Shown: positions 1-7,560, numbered from the stretch's first letter. The stretch is 39,130 nucleotides of DNA from DASXMX01 sp035483795 (GCA_035483795.1 DATHPP010000213.1:1-39130); one strand, 5' to 3'. Notes: a model not told the origin generated them from the sequence alone. Numbers and translations are program-made.

Positions 1-783
1 CCACTGGACCATCGAGGGACCACTGCTCTCCGGATTCCGGCCCCATATGTAGCGCAAATCTCCGGACGCGATCATTTTGCGACGTTTCGACTTGCGAATT
101 CCGTAGTCTGTGCAGGTCTCGCGCGGGCTCGCATATTTCACCCTGTCCGGCATTGCCGGCGGCTTCGCGGCCTCGGTTTGCTCCGCCTCTCGCTTCCGCT
201 TCCGCAGCTCCGGTAACCTTTTTATAAAAGCTGCCTCCGACTTCCTGATGTAACAACGTGGCCGGTGCTGCTCGCCCAGGAAGAAAGCGCGCAAGACCGT
301 CAATTTTTTCAGCGTACCGTCGGGTAGCCTGTACCCTTCGCGTTCCCATCTCGCCGCGTCCGACAAGTCGAATCCGTACGACTCACCGCCTCCGTCCCAT
401 CGCCGGTCGATGCGCGTGTACGACAACCAGAAGGTGCGATTGCGCTTCCACGCATGCGGCGGCGCGGCCGGAAGGAAGATCACGAGCCGACGCGCCCCGT
501 TGAACTCGCCTTTCGACAGGAACGGTCCGCGGGAGAACAGCGTGCGCACCTCACATTCGCAGTAGCGCTTCGCATAGTTCGGGTGATCCGGGCTGTACCA
601 GCTCTTGAGAACGTCGGCGAACGGGGCGCATTTGACATTCGCCCAGCGCCACAGATCGCGCCAATCGATTTCGAATCCTCTCCGCTTCGCCAGCTTGACC
701 GCCTGCTCCGGCGTGAGCCCTTTGCATTCCGCGCATGGCCGATCCGATGTTGGCTTGTCCTGTAATTTGGTAGCTGAAGCCAT
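1..783 (-). CDS. Unrecognised protein of an integrated element, C-terminus cut off by window edge
   Basis: The minus-strand frame starts at ATG 781-783 and stays open for 261 codons to the first base of the window, so the 3' end lies outside. I do not recognise the family. The translation is hydrophilic. It has two close cysteine pairs, CAEC near residue 17 and CEC near residue 80, that could bind a metal, an aromatic-rich middle section (FWLSYTRIDRRWDGGG), and a strongly basic helix-like stretch (LPELRKRKREAEQ) near residue 200. There is no signal peptide or membrane segment. It begins 13 bases after the stop of the integrase on the same strand, which suggests one transcript and membership of the same integrated element. 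A DNA-binding or replication accessory protein is possible, but nothing seen proves it. That it is a real gene is supported by the long open frame, sensible codon use and its position. Confidence 0.6.
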   Translation of the reverse strand, partial: MASATKLQDKPTSDRPCAECKGLTPEQAVKLAKRRGFEIDWRDLWRWANVKCAPFADVLKSWYSPDHPNYAKRYCECEVRTLFSRGPFLSKGEFNGARRLVIFLPAAPPHAWKRNRTFWLSYTRIDRRWDGGGESYGFDLSDAARWEREGYRLPDGTLKKLTVLRAFFLGEQHRPRCYIRKSEAAFIKRLPELRKRKREAEQTEAAKPPAMPDRVKYASPRETCTDYGIRKSKRRKMIASGDLRYIWGRNPESSGPSMVQW

Positions 784-796
784 AGGTGCACCTCTC

Positions 797-2101
797 CTAT
801 CCCACCTCGAGCGCGACCCGCCGTCGCAGGGCGGCGTCCCGTTCGGCATACAGTTCGGTCGTGTCGACGTCGCGATGCCCCAGCGCCACGCGGGCCGCCT
901 CAATTCCGAATTTCGCTCGCACTGTCGTTGCGTGATTGTGGCGGAGTTGGTGCGGGTGCCAGCGGGGAATCGGCCGCTCGTCATCGCCGACGATCAGGCC
1001 GCCCTTTGCCCAGCCGTCGGCGGCGTCGCAGGCTCGCGTGATCGCCCGGCGATACGCGGCGGTGGTGTAGCCAGTGCCCGGCTTCCATTTCGGGGCGGCA
1101 ACGCGATTGCTGCCGGGCACGTTGCCGCGATTCCGCGGCGTCCGCCGGTCGGCGCTCAGTTGCTCACGGCGTTCGGCTTCCGCCTCGCCGGGGTTGAAGA
1201 TCGGCGCATCCAGGGCGCGGCCCAGCCCCAGGAACTCGCGGAGGATCGTCTGCGCTTGCGGCCCGATTTCGACGATGCGCTCGTATCCGCGGTGCAGCGT
1301 CTTGTGCACGGCCACGCGGTAAGTCCACAACTCTTTTCCCATTTCCAGTTGCCGCGGCGTCATGCTCACCAGTTCGCCGGGCCGCAGGCCCGTGAGCAGT
1401 TGCACCTTGACCATTGCGGCGACGTGGCGGGAGAGGTGGGGGAGCGTGGAGTCGAGAATCGAATCCGGGACCGGGCGCACCGGCTCACCCTCGCGGGCAT
1501 CGCAGCGCCCGCGTTTGAGGCCGCCGGCAACGCGCAGGCGGGCATACGATTCGCCGGGCAGCAGCTCGTCCTCAACCGCCCATTTGAAAACCTGCTTGAT
1601 CCGCAACAGGGCGCGGTTGACGACCTTGCGCACCATCCCGCGGCGATGGATCGGCTGCCCGGTTTTCGGATCGGGAACCTGGCGATCGCGGGCCAGCTCG
1701 TAAGCCAGAATCTTGAGCCGCTTCGGTCCGAAGTCCGCTGCGGGCGTGTCACCGTACAAGCGGCGCAGCTCGCTCAGCGGCGTCCAGAAATTTCCCATCT
1801 CACCCGCCGGCCGCTTGCTCAGACTGGACGCGGGCACGCCGTAGAACGCGCAGGCATGATCGATCCAGGCGTCGATCACCGTTGCGACGCTCAAGCGCTT
1901 GCCGGCGTCGGCGGCGGTGGCGTCGGGAAGCGGAGCCCGGCCGCTGATGATCCACTCGGCTTTCACCCTCGCGTATTCGCTGCGGCTTTCGGGCGTGCCG
2001 TGCCTGCCCAGGTAGACCGGGCGTCCGTCCAAAACGACGTAGGCGCGGCCGGACGATTTGTGCAGCCGGTATTTCGGGTCGATCGTTCTGGGGCGGGCCA
2101 T
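797..2101 (-). CDS. Tyrosine recombinase / phage-type integrase
   Basis: Site-specific recombinase of the lambda-integrase family that inserts or excises a mobile element through covalent 3'-phosphotyrosine intermediates. In the 434-residue product the catalytic set is visible: Arg240 in TGLRPGE, His384 and Arg387 in HQLRH, His409 in LGH, and the nucleophile Tyr418 in TELYAER. The N-terminal half carries a core-binding (SAM-like) domain and a basic N-terminus (MARPRT) that may contact arm sites. I chose ATG 2101 because GGAG lies about 8 bases upstream; an in-frame extension to 2173 would run through a perfect inverted repeat. The gene starts about 120 bp from the 3' end of tRNA-Pro and reads away from it, the usual arrangement for an element integrated into a tRNA gene. 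All catalytic residues are intact, so the enzyme may be active. Confidence 0.93.
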   Translation of the reverse strand: MARPRTIDPKYRLHKSSGRAYVVLDGRPVYLGRHGTPESRSEYARVKAEWIISGRAPLPDATAADAGKRLSVATVIDAWIDHACAFYGVPASSLSKRPAGEMGNFWTPLSELRRLYGDTPAADFGPKRLKILAYELARDRQVPDPKTGQPIHRRGMVRKVVNRALLRIKQVFKWAVEDELLPGESYARLRVAGGLKRGRCDAREGEPVRPVPDSILDSTLPHLSRHVAAMVKVQLLTGLRPGELVSMTPRQLEMGKELWTYRVAVHKTLHRGYERIVEIGPQAQTILREFLGLGRALDAPIFNPGEAEAERREQLSADRRTPRNRGNVPGSNRVAAPKWKPGTGYTTAAYRRAITRACDAADGWAKGGLIVGDDERPIPRWHPHQLRHNHATTVRAKFGIEAARVALGHRDVDTTELYAERDAALRRRVALEVG

Positions 2102-2118
2102 GACGCGACTCCGATTGA

Positions 2119-2147
2119 GGGTTTTGCGGTCTTTGACCGCAAAACCC
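2119..2147. repeat. Perfect 13-bp inverted repeat between integrase and tRNA-Pro
   Basis: GGGTTTTGCGGTC at 2119-2131 and its exact complement at 2135-2147 are separated by TTT. The repeat sits directly upstream of the integrase start and downstream of the tRNA. It could be a terminator for the tRNA transcript, although no T-run follows on the minus strand. It could also be an operator for the integrase gene, or an arm-type recombinase site. The sequence alone does not decide between these. Confidence 0.6.
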
Positions 2148-2219
2148 CGATCGTCCGTCGCGCCGTTCCACATGGGACGGGTAAGCGTATCTACGCTTCC
2201 GACAGCGGTTTACATCCAG

Positions 2220-2293
2220 TCAGGGTGATAGGATTTGAACCTACGACCCCCAGCACCCCATGCTGGTGCTCTACCAAACTGAGCTACACCCTG
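2220..2293 (-). tRNA. tRNA-Pro (anticodon GGG)
   Basis: The minus strand folds into a full 74-nt cloverleaf. The acceptor stem is CAGGGTG/CACCCTG with discriminator A73, and the D stem is GCTC/GAGC. The anticodon stem is CCAGC/GCTGG with loop ATGGGGT, which puts GGG at positions 34-36 and G at 37, as expected for tRNA-Pro. The T arm is GTAGG-TTCAAAT-CCTAT. C1:G72 and A73 are the usual bacterial prolyl identity elements. CCA is not encoded. The 3' part of this gene is the probable attachment site of the element on its left, so a copy of the T-arm/acceptor segment should lie beyond the window start. Confidence 0.96.
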
Positions 2294-2387
2294 ATCAAAG
2301 CTTCAGAAGGGTATCCGGGTCGGAGGACAATGGCAAATGCCGCGACACCAGGCGGCACCCGTCAACGCGAATCAAAGCCGGAATGGA

Positions 2388-3365
2388 TCAGTCGAAGGCC
2401 TGCGGGGGTTCGCCCTTGGGGCGCGTCTTCCAGCGGCGGTGGACCCACCAGTATTGGCCGGGATCGGCGCGGACGATGTGCTCGATGGCGGCGGTATAGC
2501 GCTGAGTGATGTAGCGGAGCGGGTCGTCCTGCGATTCCCAGTCCTGCGGGTAAATGATGTCCTGGGCGGCGGCGCGGAAACGGAAGCGGCTGTCCAGCCG
2601 CCGGGCATAGCCGATCACGATCGGGACGTTGTATTGCATCGCCAGCAAACCAATCGATTTGTAGGTGCTGGCCTTGCGGCCGAAGAAGTCGACGAAGATG
2701 CCCTTGGCGCCGGCATTCTGATCGGCGATGAACGCCACCGTCCCGTTCCTGTCCAGCTCGGCGGTGATCTCGGGCGTGGCGCCCTTCTTGCCGATCACTC
2801 TTTGCCCGGTCTTCTCCCGGACTCCAAACAGAAAGCGGCTGACGTACTTATTGTCCAGCGGGCGGGCGATGCTGAGCGTTTCAAAGCCGAGCGTGGCCAG
2901 GACGTAGCCAAGAATCTCCCAGTTTCCGTAGTGGCCGGTCAGCATGATCAGGCCGTGCTCGCGGCGCAACAGCATCTCGAGCACCGGACGGAAGTTTTCC
3001 AGCTCGACGTAATCCGCCCAGGAATCGAATCGGAGCAGGCGGGTGGTGAAGAGCACCTCGACGAACAGCATGACCATCTGCTGGCTGCTGCGGCGGGCCA
3101 GGGCGCGGCAGCGCCGCTCGGAATACTCGGGAAAGCTGCGGCGAAGATTGGCCAGGGCGCGGTCGCGGTGTTTCTTGTCGACCGCATACAGGAACGTCCC
3201 GATGAGCCTGGCCGTATGGAGATTGGCGTCGACGGGGAAGCACTGGAGCATCGCCGCCACCATGCGCAGCGCGGCGTACAGCGCGCGGTCGCGCAAGTCC
3301 TGCCAGAATGAAACCGGTTCCACCGCCGCCGAGGGGGTGTCCGACGTCACAACGTCCACGCGCAA
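2388..3365 (-). CDS. Lysophospholipid / lipid A acyltransferase (LpxL-HtrB family)
   Basis: Membrane-associated acyltransferase that adds a secondary acyl chain to lipid A or a related glycolipid at the inner membrane. The 325-residue protein has the family's HxxxxE catalytic motif as HYGNWE (His145, Glu150). It also has an ADQN-type motif (AFIADQNAG) and the typical C-terminal WWVHRRWKTRP box. Family members are normally 290-320 residues, so it is full length. The frame opens with TTG at 3365, with GGGAG about 8 bases upstream; GTG codons 2 and 5 positions later are alternatives. It points to a Gram-negative-type envelope. The tRNA-Pro gene begins about 95 bp downstream on the same strand and could be reached by read-through. 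The lipid substrate cannot be told from the sequence. Confidence 0.88.
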   Translation of the reverse strand: MRVDVVTSDTPSAAVEPVSFWQDLRDRALYAALRMVAAMLQCFPVDANLHTARLIGTFLYAVDKKHRDRALANLRRSFPEYSERRCRALARRSSQQMVMLFVEVLFTTRLLRFDSWADYVELENFRPVLEMLLRREHGLIMLTGHYGNWEILGYVLATLGFETLSIARPLDNKYVSRFLFGVREKTGQRVIGKKGATPEITAELDRNGTVAFIADQNAGAKGIFVDFFGRKASTYKSIGLLAMQYNVPIVIGYARRLDSRFRFRAAAQDIIYPQDWESQDDPLRYITQRYTAAIEHIVRADPGQYWWVHRRWKTRPKGEPPQAFD

Positions 3366-3476
3366 CTTTGGATCTCCCGATTCAGACGAGTCGGAATGAT
3401 AGCGTGAGTTATTGCTCCACAGTTATTGCTCCACAGGAATATGACTCAATAGCGCGGGGACGACAGCGGCGCGGCG

Positions 3477-3851
3477 CTAGTGCGTCCGCGCGGGCGGATC
3501 GCTGGCGGGGAAGGATTCCATCGACTGCTCTTCCACGACGTCGACGGGCATCTGCGGGGCGCGGGTGGGCAGGTCGTTCTGATACGACGGCGCCAGGCTC
3601 CCGGCGGCATCGGGCGCCTCCCGGCTCGGGCAGCACAGCTCCAGCGGGTTATAGCCGAGAAGCCCGCGGAGCATGAGGCCGCCGCCTGTGAGGGCGGCAA
3701 CCGCGCCGAGGAACCCGCCGCGACGACGCCCCGAGGCAAGGAGCACCGCTCCCCCGCCCAGATAGCCCGCCCGCACGCCCGGGCAGCAATCCTGCCGCAC
3801 CGTGACGTATCGGCTTCCAATGTTCTTGACGACATAGCTGGGTACGGCCAT
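3477..3851 (-). CDS. Small membrane-associated protein with C-terminal ESFPASDPP motif
   Basis: A 124-residue protein of unknown function. The first 35 residues contain two cysteines (QDCCPGVRAG). A Gly/Leu/Ala-rich hydrophobic hairpin follows (AVAALTGGGLMLRGLLG), resembling the membrane part of DUF2892-type proteins. A hydrophilic tail ends in EQSMESFPASDPPA, a short motif I recall at the C-termini of many otherwise unrelated bacterial proteins. ATG 3851 is preferred over an upstream TTG because AAAGGA stands 7 bases before it. It stands alone, with about 110 bp between it and the acyltransferase gene downstream, and diverges from the small gene at 3911. Function unknown; confidence applies to it being a gene. 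Confidence 0.6.
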   Translation of the reverse strand: MAVPSYVVKNIGSRYVTVRQDCCPGVRAGYLGGGAVLLASGRRRGGFLGAVAALTGGGLMLRGLLGYNPLELCCPSREAPDAAGSLAPSYQNDLPTRAPQMPVDVVEEQSMESFPASDPPARTH

Positions 3852-3910
3852 GAGCAGTCCTTTGTGGAAAGCGTTCGCCAACGATTGGTCCGGCGGCTAG
3901 GATCGGGCCG

Positions 3911-4126
3911 GTGACGACACGGTCTATTCTGCACCAGATCGCCTGCAAAGGCTACGCCGTCAGCCTCCGACGGATTGACGGAAAGGTGCATGCCGAAGCC
4001 ATCCTGCTTTCCGACCCCAGCCAGCGGCACATCAGCCGCAGCTACGACGGCGACGACGAAGCCGAAACCCGCCGTGCCGTCACGGCGCTGGCGAGGATGT
4101 TGGGGGTAACGGTCACGGACGATTGA
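3911..4126 (+). CDS. Small hypothetical protein, 71 residues
   Basis: A short frame starting at GTG 3911 encodes a 71-residue soluble protein with alternating beta-like and charged segments (AVSLRRIDGKVHAEAILL) and a C-terminal amphipathic helix. I do not recognise it. It diverges from the gene at 3851 with about 60 bp between starts. Its 3' end overlaps the 3' end of the convergent tsaB gene by 14 bp. No strong ribosome binding site is visible, so it could be a chance frame, but the composition looks like a real protein. Confidence 0.42.
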   Translation: MTTRSILHQIACKGYAVSLRRIDGKVHAEAILLSDPSQRHISRSYDGDDEAETRRAVTALARMLGVTVTDD

Positions 4127-4844
4127 CCGGCTCGGTATCCGGCCCAGTCGTTTCCGGGTGTTTCTGCTCCCATACTTCCTCCGCTTCCGGTTTGCGGACA
4201 TACAGCGGTGTAAGGCGATCGGGCTCAACGAAGGCTTTCCGCGAAGCCAGCTCCAGGCCAATCTGGGCGACGGCCGCCGCACGAGGCTGCCACAGATCCG
4301 ACGAAGTCAGAGATACGGAAGAATCATCCTCCGGAATGAATTGGCGATGATGCGGGATCCCTTCCCCCAGCAGCCAGATCGGCCGCGGCGCGCGGGCTAG
4401 CATGGAAGGCAGATCATCCAGATGGGCCGGCTCACGTTCGACCCAACCCTCGCGCTCGCGGGCCAGGCGGGCGGTGAAGACCTGACCGCGCTTGGCGTCG
4501 AGCACGATGAGCAGTTCGGTGGCGTCCGTCGGGGCATTTTGCGCCAGGACCTCAACTGTCGGCACGGCGACGATTTTCGCACCCGTCGCGAAAGCAAGAG
4601 TCTTGGCCAGGGTGATTCCGATGCGCAAGCCGGTGAACGAGCCGGGACCGACGGAAACGTAGAGTTCCTGGAGATTGGCAGGGCTGCACCCGCGGGCTTT
4701 GCAGAGCTGATCGATCTGCACGACAAGCTGCGCCGCGTGCTGGAGGCCGTGCGGAAACTCGTCCTCGGCGACGACCCGGCTGTCCTCGAGGATGGCGACG
4801 GAGCCGATCCGGCTCGAAGTTTCGATCGCCAGGGCGCGGTGCAT
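4113..4844 (-). CDS. tsaB: tRNA threonylcarbamoyladenosine biosynthesis protein TsaB
   Basis: TsaB is the ASKHA-fold partner of TsaD in the complex that makes N6-threonylcarbamoyladenosine at position 37 of ANN-decoding tRNAs in the cytoplasm. The 243-residue product has the expected N-terminus (ALAIETSSRIGSVAI), the LQELYVSVGPGSFTGLRIG segment typical of TsaB/YeaZ, and the VPTVEVLA continuation. The C-terminal third is variable, as usual. ATG 4844 is chosen because conservation begins there; an in-frame TTG lies 45 bases upstream. It follows the winged-helix gene at 4877 by 32 bp on the same strand, so the two are likely co-transcribed. tsaD, tsaE and tsaC are not in the window. Confidence 0.92.
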   Translation of the reverse strand: MHRALAIETSSRIGSVAILEDSRVVAEDEFPHGLQHAAQLVVQIDQLCKARGCSPANLQELYVSVGPGSFTGLRIGITLAKTLAFATGAKIVAVPTVEVLAQNAPTDATELLIVLDAKRGQVFTARLAREREGWVEREPAHLDDLPSMLARAPRPIWLLGEGIPHHRQFIPEDDSSVSLTSSDLWQPRAAAVAQIGLELASRKAFVEPDRLTPLYVRKPEAEEVWEQKHPETTGPDTEPVNRP

Positions 4845-4876
4845 CGCGAAATGGTACGCCAGGAAAAGCGCGCCAC

Positions 4877-5275
4877 CTAATCGACCCAATCTTCTTCGGG
4901 CGCGGGCAGGGGAGTTGCGACTGCGAGCATTCGCGGCTTTGGCGCGGATGGCGCTGCGCCTGCCGGCGTGAACACTACGCCTGCTGGCGTGAATCGCCGA
5001 TGGCTGATCGCGGCAACCAACCGCCGCGTGTGCGCTTCCAAGGCGGTGCGGCCTTCTCGAGTGAGGGTGAAGCTGGTAACCGGCTTGCCCTCGCGGAACT
5101 GCTTGTCGATCGCGATCAGCCCGGCGCTGCGCAGCCGCCGGGCGTGGGATGCGAGGTTGCCGTCGGTTAGCCGGGTTGCTTGTCGCAGTTGAACGAAGTC
5201 CTGAGTGTGCTCGACGGCCAGGGCGGTGAGGATTTGCAGCCGGCCGGCGTTGGCGACGAGGGGATCGAAGGACAT
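4877..5275 (-). CDS. Winged-helix transcriptional regulator (MarR/ArsR-like)
   Basis: A 132-residue cytoplasmic DNA-binding protein. Residues 5-95 form a winged helix: a helical start (PLVANAGRLQILTALA), a recognition-helix region (TDGNLASHARRLRSAGLI) and a beta wing (KPVTSFTLTREGRTALEAH). This is the pattern of the transcriptional regulators annotated as winged helix DNA-binding domain or MarR-like. The C-terminal 35 residues are Ala/Pro-rich and probably disordered, with a near-repeat (FTPAGVVFTPAGA). ATG 5275 has AAAGGA just upstream; an in-frame TTG precedes it by one codon. It is first in a probable two-gene unit with tsaB. Ligand and targets are unknown. Confidence 0.75.
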   Translation of the reverse strand: MSFDPLVANAGRLQILTALAVEHTQDFVQLRQATRLTDGNLASHARRLRSAGLIAIDKQFREGKPVTSFTLTREGRTALEAHTRRLVAAISHRRFTPAGVVFTPAGAAPSAPKPRMLAVATPLPAPEEDWVD

Positions 5276-5319
5276 CAATCCTTTATCGGACCCAATCCAC
5301 CGATGCCTTGAAATGAAAG

Positions 5320-5341
5320 CCGCGGCTGCTCGCAGCCGCGG
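5320..5341 (-). terminator. GC-rich hairpin after the M48 protease gene
   Basis: CCGCGGCTG at 5320-5328 pairs perfectly with CAGCCGCGG at 5333-5341 around a four-base loop. On the minus strand it lies 17 bases after the stop of the M48 gene and is followed by a T-rich stretch (GCTTTCATTTC). It is therefore a likely Rho-independent terminator, although the T-run is interrupted. Confidence 0.6.
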
Positions 5342-5358
5342 TCCGCGTCAACTCGCAT

Positions 5359-6252
5359 TCACCGCTCCGCGTTGATCTCAAACGATGCCGGTTGGGCGGT
5401 GCGCCCGGTATAGAAGTTGAACCGGTCCTTCAGGGTGGCGCCTTTTCCGCCCGCGCCGGAAGCGGAGATTTCGTCGGCCACCCGCTTGATTCGCTCGTTG
5501 ACGCCGGGGTGGGTGCTGAAAGCCGGCTGGCCGCTAGTCTGGTGGTCGCGGACGCGCTGGAGGAAGTGCAGAAACCCGTTCGGGTCGTAGCCGGCGGCAA
5601 CGACGAACTTGACGCTCTCGGCGTCGGCCTCGAATTCCTGCGGCTGCGAAAACCCCTCGTTCATGATGATGTCGACCACCTTGTCCGAGAGATCGCCGAA
5701 GGCGGCGGCCTGCTTGCTGCTGCTGGCGGCGGCAGTGGCGAAGGCATCGAGCATGCCGGCGTTCTTGGCCGCGTCCAGGCCGTGATGCTTCACGACGTGA
5801 CCGATCTCGTGGCCCAATACGCCGGCCAGTTCCGATTCATCCTGCATCATCGCGATTGCCCCGCGAGTCACCCAGACGTAGCCGCCGGGGCCGGAGAAGG
5901 CGTTGATCTTGTCGGTATTCAGAACGCCGAACACCCAGGGCTGATCGGCTCGATTCGTTCGTGACGCTACCGTTTGTCCCACCAGAACGACGTACTGTGC
6001 AAGCTGCTCGTCGCTGATCACGCCGTATTGATTGGTCGCGGCCAGCGACACCGATTCCCCGATCGCTCGCTCCTGATGTTCGTTGAGGCCCGCGGCCTGG
6101 CGGAACTTGTTGCCGGCATTGACCATCCCACCCACGTCGATGCCGCCCGCGCTGCACCCACCCATGTTGAACGGCACCGTCGCGACCAGCGCCAGCATCA
6201 CCAGCAGCGAGCTGCCGCAAACGATCCGAACGGGTCTGGTTCTCAGGTTCAT
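5359..6252 (-). CDS. M48-family metalloprotease, probable lipoprotein
   Basis: Zinc metallopeptidase of the periplasmic M48 group (relatives are BepA and LoiP, which act in outer-membrane protein quality control). The 297-residue protein starts with a hydrophobic export signal ending in a lipobox-like NMGGCS with Cys33. The catalytic helix is HEIGH (His148, Glu149, His152), and the downstream EFEADAE supplies the third zinc ligand. The C-terminal part with STHPGVNERIKR is typical of the family. There is no TPR domain, unlike BepA. It follows the SH3 gene with a 24-bp gap, and GGGAG precedes the ATG, so the two form an operon of exported proteins. Substrate unknown. Confidence 0.9.
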   Translation of the reverse strand: MNLRTRPVRIVCGSSLLVMLALVATVPFNMGGCSAGGIDVGGMVNAGNKFRQAAGLNEHQERAIGESVSLAATNQYGVISDEQLAQYVVLVGQTVASRTNRADQPWVFGVLNTDKINAFSGPGGYVWVTRGAIAMMQDESELAGVLGHEIGHVVKHHGLDAAKNAGMLDAFATAAASSSKQAAAFGDLSDKVVDIIMNEGFSQPQEFEADAESVKFVVAAGYDPNGFLHFLQRVRDHQTSGQPAFSTHPGVNERIKRVADEISASGAGGKGATLKDRFNFYTGRTAQPASFEINAER

Positions 6253-6276
6253 GATTGGCTTCTCCCTGGCCCGGGG

Positions 6277-6801
6277 TCACTGCTGCTTCGGCTTGGACGG
6301 ACCAACTTTGCCATCCTGGCAGAACTGGACCCACTGCTTCCCCTTCACCGCCTTATTCATGGCGATGACTTTGTCGAGCGGCCCCTTGCTGTAGTTTTTG
6401 TTGGCGGCGTATTTTTCCGCTTCGGGTTCCAGGCCCTTGGCCGCGGCGCCGGTGGACATCTGCGAGGCTTCGGCATCGCTGGTCACGGCCAATCCCGAGA
6501 ACAGCCCCGGCCCCGGCGCGGGCTTGTCGCCGACCGATTGCTTGAAGACGTAGCCCGTCTTGCCGGTGGGTGTTTGGACTTTGATCCACCCGTCGTCGGT
6601 CCGCTCGATTTCCGTGAGCTTGGCGTTCTTGGCGACCGTATCGACGGGGTCAAACAAGAGGCCGGGACCTTCGCGGACGTCGAGTTTGTCGGGCTGAACG
6701 TACAGGTCGCCGGCCAGGACAATCGCCGCCGATGACCCCATCGCCGCGGCGAGCAGCGCCGTACGCAACCGCTTTATTCCTCTATAGCGCACCCGACTCA
6801 T
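6277..6801 (-). CDS. Exported SH3-domain protein
   Basis: A 174-residue exported protein. An N-terminal signal sequence (LRTALLAAAMGSSAAIVLAG) is followed by a bacterial SH3 domain at about residues 30-95. The landmarks are LYVQPDKLDVREGPG, an equivalent of the usual N-VR-GP start, and DDGWIKVQTPTGKTGYVF. Such domains often bind cell-wall peptides or partner proteins. The C-terminal 70 residues are helical and unassigned. ATG 6801 has AAGGAG at the right distance; a longer frame to 6924 would overlap the divergent gene. It is the first gene of a two-gene unit with the M48 protease and could recruit or regulate it (inference). Confidence 0.75.
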   Translation of the reverse strand: MSRVRYRGIKRLRTALLAAAMGSSAAIVLAGDLYVQPDKLDVREGPGLLFDPVDTVAKNAKLTEIERTDDGWIKVQTPTGKTGYVFKQSVGDKPAPGPGLFSGLAVTSDAEASQMSTGAAAKGLEPEAEKYAANKNYSKGPLDKVIAMNKAVKGKQWVQFCQDGKVGPSKPKQQ

Positions 6802-6923
6802 TGACTTCTCCTTGGCCCGGATGAACAGGAATCGGTGAATCTTACCAGACGACGTTGCAAATGCGACTTGTGGAGGGCCGCTATAAAGCCGATGATGTCG
6901 GCCGCTCTCACGAGGCGGGAACA

Positions 6924-7460
6924 ATGAGACGCACGATCGTGCTGGCCGTCGGTCTGATTTGCGCCGTTTCTTTGGCGGCGGACGACACGTCGCACCGTCT
7001 GACCCTCGAAGGTGTCTGCTCGATCGACGCCCCGCCCGGCTATTCCTGGCAGCCGCTCCAGCCTTACGACGCGCACAAGGGCGGCCAGTACATGTGCCAG
7101 GCGCCTCGCAAGGCTGGCCGAATCGTGCTCGAGATCGACCCGCGTCACGCCGGCAATCAAAACGCCCGCGCCGCGGTTCTCAAGATCCATTTCAACACAC
7201 TCGTGCAGACCCTCAAGAAGAACGGCTTCACCAACCTGAAAGGTGAGCCCCCCAGCTTCGAGCCTCCGATTCCGGACAACGTCAGCTACACCGTCGCGGG
7301 AACCACTGCGACCGGCCAGGCGCGGGTTTTCAACGGCCACAGCATTTTCGGAAACCATACCTATTTTCTGCAAGTCGTTTCCACCACCCTCCCGGACGCC
7401 GAGCAGCTCGGCAACGTCGCCAAAACCCTGAAGGAGCCGCAGGAAAAGCCGGGGGAGTAG
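6924..7460 (+). CDS. Secreted hypothetical protein
   Basis: A 178-residue exported protein of unknown family. The N-terminus MRRTIVLAVGLICAVSLAAD is a clean signal peptide with a probable cleavage near Ala18. The mature part has two cysteines (VCSID and YMCQAP) that could form a disulfide, and reads as an alternating alpha/beta domain. ATG 6924 is preferred because the signal peptide begins there. It diverges from the SH3 gene, with 122 bp between starts for both promoters. It converges with the DUF456 gene across a palindromic repeat. It may be a small lipid- or ligand-binding domain, but that is only a guess. Confidence 0.65.
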   Translation: MRRTIVLAVGLICAVSLAADDTSHRLTLEGVCSIDAPPGYSWQPLQPYDAHKGGQYMCQAPRKAGRIVLEIDPRHAGNQNARAAVLKIHFNTLVQTLKKNGFTNLKGEPPSFEPPIPDNVSYTVAGTTATGQARVFNGHSIFGNHTYFLQVVSTTLPDAEQLGNVAKTLKEPQEKPGE

Positions 7461-7506
7461 TTATTCAAAGTGAGCGGTTTGGCATGAGCGTCGATCCGCC
7501 GCTCGT

Positions 7507-7560
7507 CGCCGCTTGCGGTTTGGCGGGGATTGCGCGCCGACCGCGAAACCGCAAGCGGCG
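7507..7560. repeat. 15-bp perfect inverted repeat between convergent genes
   Basis: CGCCGCTTGCGGTTT at 7507-7521 is exactly complementary to 7546-7560, with a 24-base spacer. It lies between the ends of two convergent genes and could serve both as a bidirectional transcription stop. Its CCGCTTGCGG core looks like a repetitive extragenic palindrome rather than a unique site. The rest of the 130-bp gap shows nothing further. Confidence 0.6.

Noticed and set aside
605..2509. A 634-codon plus-strand frame across the integrase and tRNA
   Set aside because: It runs antisense to a complete integrase with all catalytic residues and through the tRNA gene. It is a high-GC mirror frame.
3446..4282. A 278-codon minus-strand frame overlapping the ESFPASDPP gene and tsaB
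   Set aside because: It is Arg/Pro/Ser-rich, lacks any recognisable domain and overlaps two better genes on the same strand in another frame.
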